A stretch of 5,741 nucleotides of DNA from JACQCE01 sp041484905. Lineage in GTDB: Bacteria; Nitrospirota; Nitrospiria; JACQCE01. The stretch covers positions 1-5,741 of the forward strand of contig JBGPIL010000149.1 of assembly GCA_041484905.1 (NCBI GenBank), written 5' to 3'. The notes below the pieces were generated by a model. The model ran no database searches. It saw nothing but the letters and a program-made list of their open reading frames with translations, and was not told the DNA's origin. Positions 1-5,028 of the stretch are shown piece after piece. How positions within the stretch are numbered: position 1 is the stretch's first letter; the number at the start of each line of letters is the position of its first letter. Made by a program: the position numbers and the translations under genes.

Positions 1-1
1 C

Positions 2-502
2 AGAGGAAGCCGGAAAAGCGCGAAAAAGAAACCCGCGAAGAAAGCCGCGAAGAAAAAAACGACCAGGAAGAAACCGGTCCGTAAAAAGGCCGTCAAGAAA
101 AAGACGGTTCAAAGGAAAGTCGCCAAGAAAAAGCCAGTCAAGAAGAAGCCCGCCCGGCGCCCAGTGGCCAAGACAAAACCGGCCAAGAAGAAGCCGGCCA
201 AGCGGACCAAGCCGAAACAGCTACCCGTGTCTGTGGTGCCTCCGGGGACGCAGCCGATCGGCCGGGTCATCCATTATTACTCCCATCTTACCGTGGCGGT
301 CATTTCACTGGACAAGGGGCCGCTGCAGGTTGGGGACGTGATCCATATCAAGGGGCACACCACCGATTTTCGCCAGCCCGTGCAATCGATGCAGATCGAG
401 CATGAGTCGGTGACGAAAGCGGTGCCGGGTGACGACTTCGGCCTGAAGGTGATCGAGCACGCGCGGGAACACGATATTGTGTATCGGGTACTTAACCCGT
501 AA
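2..502 (+). CDS. Lysine-rich tail fused to EF-Tu domain-2-like beta-barrel protein (5' partial)
   Basis: The frame is open from the left edge with no stop until TAA at 500-502, so this is the last 166 residues of a longer protein. Residues 1-72 of the fragment are a low-complexity basic tail of KKP, KKPAKK and KPVKKK units; by hand count 39 of 72 are Lys or Arg and none is acidic, as in bacterial histone-H1-like proteins. Residues 86-166 form a compact domain with G-R-V-x-H-Y near its start, then L-x-V-G-D-x-I-H-I-K-G-H-T-T-D-F, S-M-Q-I-E-H and P-G-D-D-F-G-L-K-V. That is the pattern of small translation-elongation-factor-like proteins related to EF-Tu domain 2. The family has no firmly established role that I know of; the tail suggests binding to DNA or RNA. 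An internal GTG at 164 would give a 112-residue protein, but it has no convincing ribosome site and the basic tail continues upstream of it. Runs of A (for example 53-59) could slip in replication or sequencing. Confidence 0.85.
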   Translation, partial: RGSRKSAKKKPAKKAAKKKTTRKKPVRKKAVKKKTVQRKVAKKKPVKKKPARRPVAKTKPAKKKPAKRTKPKQLPVSVVPPGTQPIGRVIHYYSHLTVAVISLDKGPLQVGDVIHIKGHTTDFRQPVQSMQIEHESVTKAVPGDDFGLKVIEHAREHDIVYRVLNP

Positions 503-524
503 TCCCGAACGCGTATAACGCCAG

Positions 525-553
525 GTAGGGGCGACCCGCCGGGTCGCCCTTAC
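525..553. terminator. Hairpin terminator between convergent genes
   Basis: The arms GGGCGACCC (529-537) and GGGTCGCCC (541-549) pair perfectly around a 3-base loop. The stem extends outward through one G-U pair and three more pairs to 525/553, about 13 base pairs in all. It lies 22 bases past the stop of the left gene and overlaps the TAA stop (550-552) of the minus-strand oxidase gene, so it can serve both transcripts. There is no long T tract on either side, so efficiency as an intrinsic terminator is uncertain. Confidence 0.7.
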
Positions 554-1323
554 TGTGCGTCAGATGGTGTTATCCGACACGCACGCGCGACGCCATCCCT
601 GTACCGCAACCATAATTTCAGCGATTTCTCGATGGCCGCGAACACGGCGCGTTGCTGCGACGGCGAGGCCGCCGCGCGCAGGACCATCTGCCAGGCGGCG
701 AGCCGGTGGCCGTGTTCAACCTGCTGGTGGGCCCGGATCAGATCCATTGCCTTGGGATCGACGCCATGAAACCGGACGAGCGGATGGTTTCGAATGACCG
801 TCTCGATCTCTTCGGGACTTTTCGGGTGATGGCCCGCCGCTTCCTCCTCCAGTTCCTGCCGCTCCTTGACGCTGCCCTCGACGAAAATCGTCATTACCGC
901 CAGCCCCTCGATCCATGACCGGCGGGTGGTGGCGGTGTCCAGCCATTGGCGATAGGCTCGGCTGGCCGGCAGGAGCCGGACGCGCTCAAAATCGGCGGGA
1001 GTGAATCCCAGCCCTTTCATCATTTCAACGAAGAGCGCGGGATGCGAACGGCCGACACTCAACCCCCCGGTTTCTTCTTCGTAGAGGTTGGCGGCTAGTT
1101 CCCGCCGGATCTCGTCCGGCGGATTCTGGGCGTAGAGGCGGCCGAGGAGGAGGGGAAAATCCCTCACGTAGACGGCGAACTCCTGCTGAAAGTGGATTTT
1201 TAACTGATCGAGCGTGATCCGGTTGCCGCTGAAGACGGGCCAGGCCCAGTGGTGTTTACGATCCATGACCGCCAGCAACCGCTCTTGAAACGAGCGTGGC
1301 GGCCGCGTGGTGCTTGGTCCCAT
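550..1323 (-). CDS. Iron-containing haem-oxygenase-like redox enzyme (TenA/PqqC/CADD-type fold)
   Basis: A 257-residue, mostly helical soluble protein that resembles the iron-containing redox enzyme family of the haem-oxygenase-like superfamily (relatives of TenA, PqqC, CADD and UndA). These usually bind one or two irons and carry out oxidations. Candidate ligands lie where the family has them: E48 in H-F-Q-Q-E-F, the E82-E84 cluster and H94 in Y-E-E-E-T-G-G...S-H-P-A-L-F, E149 in F-V-E-G-S, and H199, E203 and H206 in A-H-Q-Q-V-E-H-G-H. No signal peptide or membrane segment is visible, so it is probably cytoplasmic. The ATG at 1321-1323 lies 5 bases after the fumC stop, which implies one transcript and probable translational coupling; I see no strong ribosome site. 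The same frame stays open to about 1500 inside fumC, but that extension is Arg/Gln/Pro-rich and looks like an out-of-frame reading of fumC. The substrate is unknown. The fold call is fairly safe; the metal count and reaction are inference. Confidence 0.8.
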   Translation of the reverse strand: MGPSTTRPPRSFQERLLAVMDRKHHWAWPVFSGNRITLDQLKIHFQQEFAVYVRDFPLLLGRLYAQNPPDEIRRELAANLYEEETGGLSVGRSHPALFVEMMKGLGFTPADFERVRLLPASRAYRQWLDTATTRRSWIEGLAVMTIFVEGSVKERQELEEEAAGHHPKSPEEIETVIRNHPLVRFHGVDPKAMDLIRAHQQVEHGHRLAAWQMVLRAAASPSQQRAVFAAIEKSLKLWLRYRDGVARACRITPSDAQ

Positions 1324-1328
1324 CGCGG

Positions 1329-2795
1329 TCAGGCGCCCGGCTGGGTCATGCGCCAGGGGTCGAGCAGCTCGTCGAGCTTCTTGCCGGGCAGGAGGTTGCG
1401 GGTTTGGGCGATCTCCCTGACGGTTTTGCCGGTGCGGTAGGCTTCCTTGGCGATGGCGGCGGCCTTGTCGTACCCGATCACCGGAGCCAGCGCCGTGCAC
1501 ATGGCTAGGCTCTGCTCGATCATGGCCTGGCAGCGCACCTCATCGGCCGTGAGCCCCGCGATGCAGCGGCGGGTGAAATTGTCCGTGGACGAGGCCAGCA
1601 GGTGAATGGCCTGCAGCAGATCATATGCCATGACCGGCATCATCACGTTTAATTCGAAGTTTCCGTATAATCCGCACAGCGCGATCGTCACGTCGTAGCC
1701 GATGACCTGCGCGGCGGCCTGGCAGACCGATTCGACAATGACGGGATTGACCTTGCCGGGCATGATCGATGAGCCGGGCTGTGTTTCCGGCAACTGCAGC
1801 TCGCCCAGCCCGCAGCGCGGGCCGGAGCCGAGCCAGCGGATGTCGTTGGCGATCTTCATGAGCGCGACGGCGAGCCCTTTCAGCGCGCCGCTCGTTTCGA
1901 CGATCGCGTCTTTGGCGGCTTGCGCTTCAAAATGATTGGCGGCTTCGCGGAACTGGAGGCCGGTCTCCTTGTTGAGCAATAGAATCACGCGGCCCGCAAA
2001 TTTCGGCGGCATGTTGATCCCGGTGCCGACGGCCGTCCCGCCCATGGCCAGTTCTTCCAACGACGGACGGCAGCGCTCGATCCGTCCGATTGCCAGCTCG
2101 ATCTGGCGGGCGTAGCCCGAGAACTCCTGGCCCAAGCGGATGGGCGTGGCGTCCTGCAAATGGGTCCGGCCGATTTTGACGATCCGGTCGAATTGTTTGG
2201 TTTTGACGGCCAGCGCGCGGTGCAACGCCCGCAGCGCGGGGAGCAGCGTCCGTTCGATCTGCTCCAGTGCGGCCATGTGCATGGCGGTCGGGATGACGTC
2301 GTTGCTCGACTGACCCTTGTTGACGTGGTCGTTTGGATGAATGGGGGGGCGCACGGTTTTCTGGCCGGGTGCTTTGCCCAGCAACTCCGCCGCCCGGTTG
2401 GCGATAACCTCGTTGGCGTTCATGTTGGTCGAGGTGCCCGAGCCGGTCTGGAAAATATCGACCACGAACTGGGCGTCGAGCACGCCGTCGGCCACTTCCC
2501 TCGCCGCCTGCTGAATCGCCTTGGCGAGCATGGCATCAAGCGCGCCCGTCTCCTGATTGACCCGCGCGGCGGCCCATTTGATCAGTCCCAGCGCGCGGAT
2601 AAAGGCGCGCGGGAAGCGCAGATCACTGATTGGAAAGTTTTCAACGGCGCGTTGGGTCTGCGCGCCGTAGTAGGCGTCGGCGGGCACCTTCATGGCGCCC
2701 ATCGAATCCTGCTCCGTGCGGAATGACGCGGAACGATGGCCATCGGACGGAAAGCCAGATGGTTGTGCCGTTCGTGTGGGTTTTGATTTGGCCAT
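1329..2795 (-). CDS. fumC: Class II fumarate hydratase (fumarase C)
   Basis: Catalyses reversible hydration of fumarate to (S)-malate in the TCA cycle, oxidative or reductive; cytoplasmic homotetramer, iron-independent. With the ATG at 2793-2795 the protein is 488 residues, against 467 in E. coli FumC. Landmarks in order: D-S-M-G...V-P-A-D-x-Y-Y-G-A-Q-T (residues 30-47), G-S-G-T-S-T-N-M-N (118-126), H-P-N-D-H-V-N (153-159, second dicarboxylate site), the catalytic histidine H212 in G-R-T-H-L-Q-D-A-T-P (E. coli H188), and the fumarase/aspartase signature G-S-S-I-M-P-G-K-V-N-P (341-351) with catalytic S342 (E. coli S318). The constant offset of 24 supports the alignment. All key residues are present. 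The start is uncertain: in-frame ATGs at 2822 and 2819 and a TTG at 2846 also exist, and none has a clear ribosome site; residues before about 25 are non-conserved in any case. A weak promoter-like pair, TTGCAT and AATGAT with 17 between (minus strand, 2846-2818), could serve it. The oxidase gene follows directly. Confidence 0.97.
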   Translation of the reverse strand: MAKSKPTRTAQPSGFPSDGHRSASFRTEQDSMGAMKVPADAYYGAQTQRAVENFPISDLRFPRAFIRALGLIKWAAARVNQETGALDAMLAKAIQQAAREVADGVLDAQFVVDIFQTGSGTSTNMNANEVIANRAAELLGKAPGQKTVRPPIHPNDHVNKGQSSNDVIPTAMHMAALEQIERTLLPALRALHRALAVKTKQFDRIVKIGRTHLQDATPIRLGQEFSGYARQIELAIGRIERCRPSLEELAMGGTAVGTGINMPPKFAGRVILLLNKETGLQFREAANHFEAQAAKDAIVETSGALKGLAVALMKIANDIRWLGSGPRCGLGELQLPETQPGSSIMPGKVNPVIVESVCQAAAQVIGYDVTIALCGLYGNFELNVMMPVMAYDLLQAIHLLASSTDNFTRRCIAGLTADEVRCQAMIEQSLAMCTALAPVIGYDKAAAIAKEAYRTGKTVREIAQTRNLLPGKKLDELLDPWRMTQPGA

Positions 2796-2954
2796 GGTGA
2801 AGAAAATAAGTCGGCCCATCATTCCAGAAATGTCGTCAAAATGCAAGCGAAGGCGGGTGAGGCCGGATGAAGTCTGTCGCTGCTGTGCGTGCAGAATTTA
2901 AGGCCGGCGCCCTGTGCGTGCGCATGTGCGCGCGCTCGCGTTGTCCGGGGCCGT
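2796..2954. other. Intergenic gap between the TPR gene and fumC
   Basis: These 159 bases hold no credible gene. They contain a 23-base stretch of strict purine/pyrimidine alternation (2913-2935), GGCCGGCGCC-type G+C-rich palindromic sequence around 2902-2911, and the alternative fumC start codons at 2819, 2822 and 2846. No canonical hairpin plus T tract marks the end of the TPR transcript, so read-through from the TPR gene into fumC cannot be excluded. Confidence 0.6.
2913..2935. repeat. Alternating purine/pyrimidine tract, near-palindromic
   Basis: All 23 bases alternate pyrimidine-purine, mostly as TG and CG steps, starting TGTGCGTGCG and ending GCGCGCGC. Its 2916-2935 part is also nearly self-complementary around 2925/2926 (one G-T mismatch). 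Such tracts are classic candidates for left-handed Z-DNA or cruciform extrusion under negative supercoiling; whether that happens here is inference. Confidence 0.6.
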
Positions 2955-3713
2955 TTATTTTTCAGCGACACCGAGTTCGTTGAGCCGTCGCTCCGCGTCA
3001 TCAATCTGCCGCTGATCGTGCGGCCTGTTCTTCGCGGATGCCAGAAACTCTTTCAGCTCGATGACCGCCGCCGACACCTGACCCTGCTCCAGCAGCGCCC
3101 GCCCGATATTATAGTGGACGGCGGCGCGATTCGGATTCAGGCGAAGGGCAGTCCGGTACTCCGCGATCGCCCCGGAAAGATCCTTTTCCCCGTGAAGCGC
3201 GAGCCCGAGATTCAGGTGGGCGTCCGCCAGGTTGGGGTCCAGCCGAATGGCGGTGCGGCACTCCGCGATCGCCTCATCATACGCCCCGGCGGTGATGAAC
3301 GTAAAGCCGAGGCTGTTGTGGGCGTCGGCATCGTCAGGGTTCAGTCGAATGGCGGTGCGATTTTCCTCGATGGCCTGCTCATACGCGCCGATGCTGATGA
3401 GGACCAGCGCAAAATTGGTGTGGGTTTTGGCGTCGTTCGGGCTGAGCCGAATGGCGGTGCGCTCCTCCACGATGGCCTCATCATACTCACCGAGGTCGAG
3501 CAGTCCGCGCCCGAGGCCGATGTGGGCTTTGGCGTCATCGGGGTTCAGGAGGATGGCGTCACGATATTCCTGGACGGTCCCGTCAAACTCGCCCTTGCCG
3601 AGGAGCCTGTCGTCCAGGCGCGGATAGTTCGTCGCGCCGTGAAACAGCCCGGCGCATCCCTGTATCACACAGGCGAGCGTGATTCCTACACACAGCCGCG
3701 TCAGCGGTTTCAT
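2955..3713 (-). CDS. TPR-repeat lipoprotein
   Basis: 252 residues. The start chosen, ATG at 3711-3713, gives a textbook lipoprotein signal: M-K-P-L-T-R, a hydrophobic core and I-Q-G-C with lipobox Cys20, then A-G, so the protein should be lipid-anchored and face the periplasm. The frame stays open to 3797, but the 28 extra residues are His/Arg-rich and would bury the signal. After the Cys come tetratricopeptide repeats: a partial one (about 33-61), four exact 34-residue units (62-95, 96-129, 130-163, 164-197) with G-x-Y-x-x-A-I and A-I-R-L-x-P, and a degenerate sixth (from 198). TPRs form a helical scaffold for protein-protein contacts, so a role in an envelope complex is plausible, but the partner is unknown. 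The end of the protein (about 231-252) is a charged helix. It diverges from the DUF5069 gene, and fumC lies 159 bases downstream on the same strand. The ribosome site is weak. Confidence 0.88.
   Translation of the reverse strand: MKPLTRLCVGITLACVIQGCAGLFHGATNYPRLDDRLLGKGEFDGTVQEYRDAILLNPDDAKAHIGLGRGLLDLGEYDEAIVEERTAIRLSPNDAKTHTNFALVLISIGAYEQAIEENRTAIRLNPDDADAHNSLGFTFITAGAYDEAIAECRTAIRLDPNLADAHLNLGLALHGEKDLSGAIAEYRTALRLNPNRAAVHYNIGRALLEQGQVSAAVIELKEFLASAKNRPHDQRQIDDAERRLNELGVAEK
3123..3530 (-). repeat. Four tandem 102-bp coding repeats (TPR units)
   Basis: The four complete TPR units are exactly 34 codons each. The 17-base AGCCGAATGGCGGTGCG block (plus strand) recurs at 3241, 3343 (one change) and 3445, spaced exactly 102 bases. 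A more diverged copy falls near 3139. This DNA-level similarity points to expansion by duplication of one unit and makes the array prone to recombination or repeat-number change. Confidence 0.85.
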
Positions 3714-3768
3714 TCGTTTGTGCCGTCTTTCATGAAGAGGGCGAATGATCTGTAGCCGATCGATGACG

Positions 3769-3797
3769 ATGGTATGTGTTATCGCTGGGAAAATCAA
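3769..3797 (-). promoter_or_regulatory. Possible promoter of the TPR lipoprotein gene
   Basis: On the minus strand TTGATT (3797-3792) and TACCAT (3774-3769) are 17 bases apart, each matching 4 of 6 sigma-70 consensus bases. Transcription would start near 3762, leaving a leader of about 50 bases before the ATG. It is weak by sequence, but placed where a promoter is needed. Confidence 0.35.
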
Positions 3798-3818
3798 TGC
3801 CGATCGCTTCGGTATTGA
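3794..3818. promoter_or_regulatory. Interrupted palindrome overlapping both divergent -35 regions
   Basis: The arms TCAATGCCGA (3794-3803) and TCGGTATTGA (3809-3818) are inverted repeats with 9 of 10 Watson-Crick pairs plus one G-T, around a 5-base centre. The left arm overlaps the proposed minus-strand -35 (TTGATT) and the right arm overlaps the plus-strand -35 (TTGACC). The geometry fits an operator for a dimeric regulator controlling both genes; no protein is identified. Confidence 0.4.
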
Positions 3819-3844
3819 CCGGCTTTATCCGCTTTCGCTAGGAT
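3815..3844 (+). promoter_or_regulatory. Sigma-70-type promoter of the DUF5069 gene
   Basis: TTGACC at 3815-3820 (5 of 6 to consensus) and TAGGAT at 3839-3844 (4 of 6) are separated by 18 bases. Transcription would begin near 3851, just ahead of the ribosome binding site, leaving a leader of about 20 bases. Confidence 0.55.
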
Positions 3845-3857
3845 GATCGCACGCCAC

Positions 3858-3863
3858 AGGAGG
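3858..3863 (+). promoter_or_regulatory. Strong ribosome binding site AGGAGG
   Basis: A perfect AGGAGG lies 7 bases before the ATG at 3871. It is the only perfect Shine-Dalgarno sequence I see before a gene in this window. It fixes the start of the DUF5069 gene and suggests efficient translation. Confidence 0.85.
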
Positions 3864-3870
3864 TTTCGCG

Positions 3871-4296
3871 ATGGATTTACGAACAGACGTTCCACGAAGC
3901 CCGAAGGAGCAGATCGGCGGTTATGTGCACGTCGCCAGGATCATCGACAAGGCGCGGGCGCACAACGCCGGCACGCTGGGAGAGTATATCTACAACTGCC
4001 CCATGGATCAGTCGTGGTTTCAGTTGACGGGCGTGACGGCGGAGGCGTTCGCCAAGGCGGTCAAGACGCGGGATGACCGGCAGATGGCCGAGTGGATTCG
4101 GCGGCAAGCCACGCCCCATTCTCCACAGGAGATCGAGGTGTGGAATCAAGCACTCCTGAGCCGGACGCCGTCGTCGCCGGAAAGCCGGCAACGGTTTTTG
4201 GCCACGCGCCAGAAGCTTGCGCCGGAACGGACCGATATTACGACCTGGCCTGATCTGATCGATTTGGAAGAAGGGCGGCCGGTTCCACGGAGATGA
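3871..4296 (+). CDS. DUF5069 domain protein
   Basis: 141 residues, the usual length of the DUF5069 family, with the start fixed by the AGGAGG site. The family hallmark fills the N-terminal half: L-R-T-D-V-P-R-S-P (3-11), G-G-Y-V-H-V-A-R-I-I-D-K-A-R-A (16-30), G-E-Y-I-Y-N-C-P-M-D-Q (37-47) and a F-x-L-T-G-V segment (50-55). The rest (about 60-115) is charged and probably helical, with a short tail. There is no signal peptide or membrane segment, so it should be cytoplasmic. No biochemical function is established for the family as far as I know; the conserved D-K-A-R-A and Y-N-C-P motifs, with Cys43, could form an active or binding site, which is inference. It stands alone, with its own promoter and a strong terminator, and diverges from the TPR lipoprotein gene. 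The family call is confident; no role is assigned. Confidence 0.92.
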   Translation: MDLRTDVPRSPKEQIGGYVHVARIIDKARAHNAGTLGEYIYNCPMDQSWFQLTGVTAEAFAKAVKTRDDRQMAEWIRRQATPHSPQEIEVWNQALLSRTPSSPESRQRFLATRQKLAPERTDITTWPDLIDLEEGRPVPRR

Positions 4297-4324
4297 CCTG
4301 TCAAAGCGTATGGCGGTGGGGATT

Positions 4325-4354
4325 ATCAAGGGGAGCGGCGCCGCTCCCCTTGAT
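4325..4354. terminator. Perfect 30-base palindromic terminator
   Basis: ATCAAGGGGAGCGGC (4325-4339) is followed at once by its exact reverse complement (4340-4354) and then TTTAAAT. The RNA hairpin is very stable and A/T-flanked on both sides, starting 28 bases after the DUF5069 stop. It is a convincing intrinsic terminator and could act in both directions. Confidence 0.85.
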
Positions 4355-4386
4355 TTAAATGCCAGAGCGGTGCCGAGAAGAAAATG

Positions 4387-4419
4387 GACGATTTTCGATT
4401 GACGATTTTCGATTTTCGA
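4387..4419. repeat. Short tandem intergenic repeats (CGATTTTCGA)
   Basis: GACGATTTTCGATT occurs twice back to back (4387-4400, 4401-4414). The core CGATTTTCGA occurs three times (4389-4398, 4403-4412, 4410-4419), the last two overlapping. The core has self-complementary ends (TCGA-like), so it can fold back on itself. It is A/T-rich against a G+C-rich background and lies between a terminator and the next promoter. Similar runs occur between genes in various bacteria; the function is unknown. Confidence 0.75.
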
Positions 4420-4473
4420 ATGAAAAACGAAGGCAAAGATAGGGACTAAGTGACTGCGTACCCGTCGTATTCC

Positions 4474-4482
4474 TGCTATATT
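4474..4482 (+). promoter_or_regulatory. Extended -10 promoter of the pseudopilin gene
   Basis: TGCTATATT has the TGn extension followed by TATATT (5 of 6 to TATAAT). No good -35 lies at 16-18 bases, which is usual for extended -10 promoters. Transcription would begin near 4489; a ribosome site AGGATGGGG (4493-4501) ends 5 bases before the ATG at 4507. Confidence 0.5.
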
Positions 4483-4506
4483 TATGAATGGTAGGATGGG
4501 GTTAGG

Positions 4507-5025
4507 ATGATGTTTAGATCGAAAGAGCTATGGAGTGCTGACATCCCGCGCCGGCGCGGGCAGGCCGGCTATACCTATCTGTTCGTCATGTTCCTTGTGA
4601 TAGTGACCGGTCTCGCCGCGACCGTTGCGACCCGGCAATGGAAGACCGAAATCCGCCGGGAACGGGAAGCGGAGTTGCTCTTTCGGGGCGATCAGATCCG
4701 GCAGGCCATCGGGCTCTATTATCTGACGGCCCGGGCCGGATTCAACGCCTACCCCAGATCGCTCGATGACCTTGTCAAGGATCCGAACAGTTCGGCAACC
4801 CGGCGCTATCTGCGCAAGCTCTACAAGGATCCGATCACCGGAGAAAATTTTGAGTTGGTGAAAGAAGGCGACTATGTCAAAGGTGTGCGGAGCAAAAGTA
4901 CCGCCACACCGCTCAAAACGGGCAACTTTCCACCGGACTATCAGGACTTTTCAACCAAGAACTCCTACCACGATTGGGTCTTCGAATATAAAGCGCAAGG
5001 GTTTTCAGGCGTCATCAAAAAATAG
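4507..5025 (+). CDS. Pseudopilin-like protein (type II secretion PulG/GspG family)
   Basis: 172 residues. It has a short basic leader (R15-R17, G18-Q-A-G21), a possible prepilin peptidase site after G21 giving Y-T-Y-L-F, and one hydrophobic helix (about 22-41). A charged helix follows (E-I-R-R-E-R-E-A-E-L-L-F-R-G-D-Q-I-R-Q-A-I, about 48-68), then a globular part with Y-P-R-S-L-D-D-L (82-89) and R-K-L-Y-K-D-P-I-T-G (103-112). The R-E-R-E-x-E-L-L-F-x-G-x-Q and Y-x-D-P-x-T-G motifs are typical of a type II secretion/type IV pilus pseudopilin subgroup. In assembly systems such proteins insert into the inner membrane, are cleaved by PilD-like peptidase and build a pseudopilus. Oddly, position +5 of the mature protein is Phe26, where nearly all prepilins have Glu. 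No secretion partners are in the window. ATG 4510 is an equally possible start. It converges on the glycosyltransferase gene with 3 bases between stops. Confidence 0.8.
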   Translation: MMFRSKELWSADIPRRRGQAGYTYLFVMFLVIVTGLAATVATRQWKTEIRREREAELLFRGDQIRQAIGLYYLTARAGFNAYPRSLDDLVKDPNSSATRRYLRKLYKDPITGENFELVKEGDYVKGVRSKSTATPLKTGNFPPDYQDFSTKNSYHDWVFEYKAQGFSGVIKK

Positions 5026-5028
5026 CCG

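Larger units (their letters stand above)
4297..4506. other. Intergenic region between DUF5069 and pseudopilin genes
   Basis: These 210 bases contain no credible gene. They hold the DUF5069 terminator, the tandem repeats and the promoter and ribosome site of the pseudopilin gene; the rest (about 4420-4470) shows nothing I recognise. Confidence 0.7.

Noticed and set aside
164..502. GTG at 164 as the true start of the left-hand gene
   Set aside because: The same basic repeat pattern continues in frame upstream to the window edge without a stop, and no convincing ribosome site precedes the GTG.
1324..1500. N-terminal extension of the oxidase gene into fumC
   Set aside because: The extra 59 residues are R/Q/P-rich, match no family feature and overlap the conserved C-terminal end of fumarase; the ATG at 1323 gives normal spacing and a family-like length.
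2160..2726. Plus-strand open frame of 188 codons inside fumC
   Set aside because: It lies fully antisense to the conserved catalytic core of fumarase, and its product has no recognisable domain or ribosome site.
2796..2846. Upstream fumC starts (TTG 2846, ATG 2822, ATG 2819)
   Set aside because: None has a ribosome binding site and the added residues are not fumarase-like; ATG 2795 is preferred, though ATG 2819 or 2822 cannot be excluded.
2889..3755. A long plus-strand open frame (288 codons) antisense to the TPR gene
   Set aside because: It is open because the 102-bp repeat and its codon bias repeat in the opposite frame; its own protein is a repetitive G/V/R-rich sequence with no family pattern, while the minus strand gives clear TPRs and a lipoprotein signal.
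3714..3797. N-terminal extension of the TPR lipoprotein to 3797
   Set aside because: It would place 28 His/Arg-rich residues ahead of an otherwise textbook lipoprotein signal and would include the proposed promoter.
3877..4329. Minus-strand open frame of 150 codons across the DUF5069 gene
   Set aside because: It is antisense to a clear family member with a perfect ribosome site, and its product is R/P/L-rich with no family pattern.
4387..4419. A CRISPR array in the intergenic repeats
   Set aside because: The units are 10-14 bases and contiguous or overlapping, with no unique spacers.
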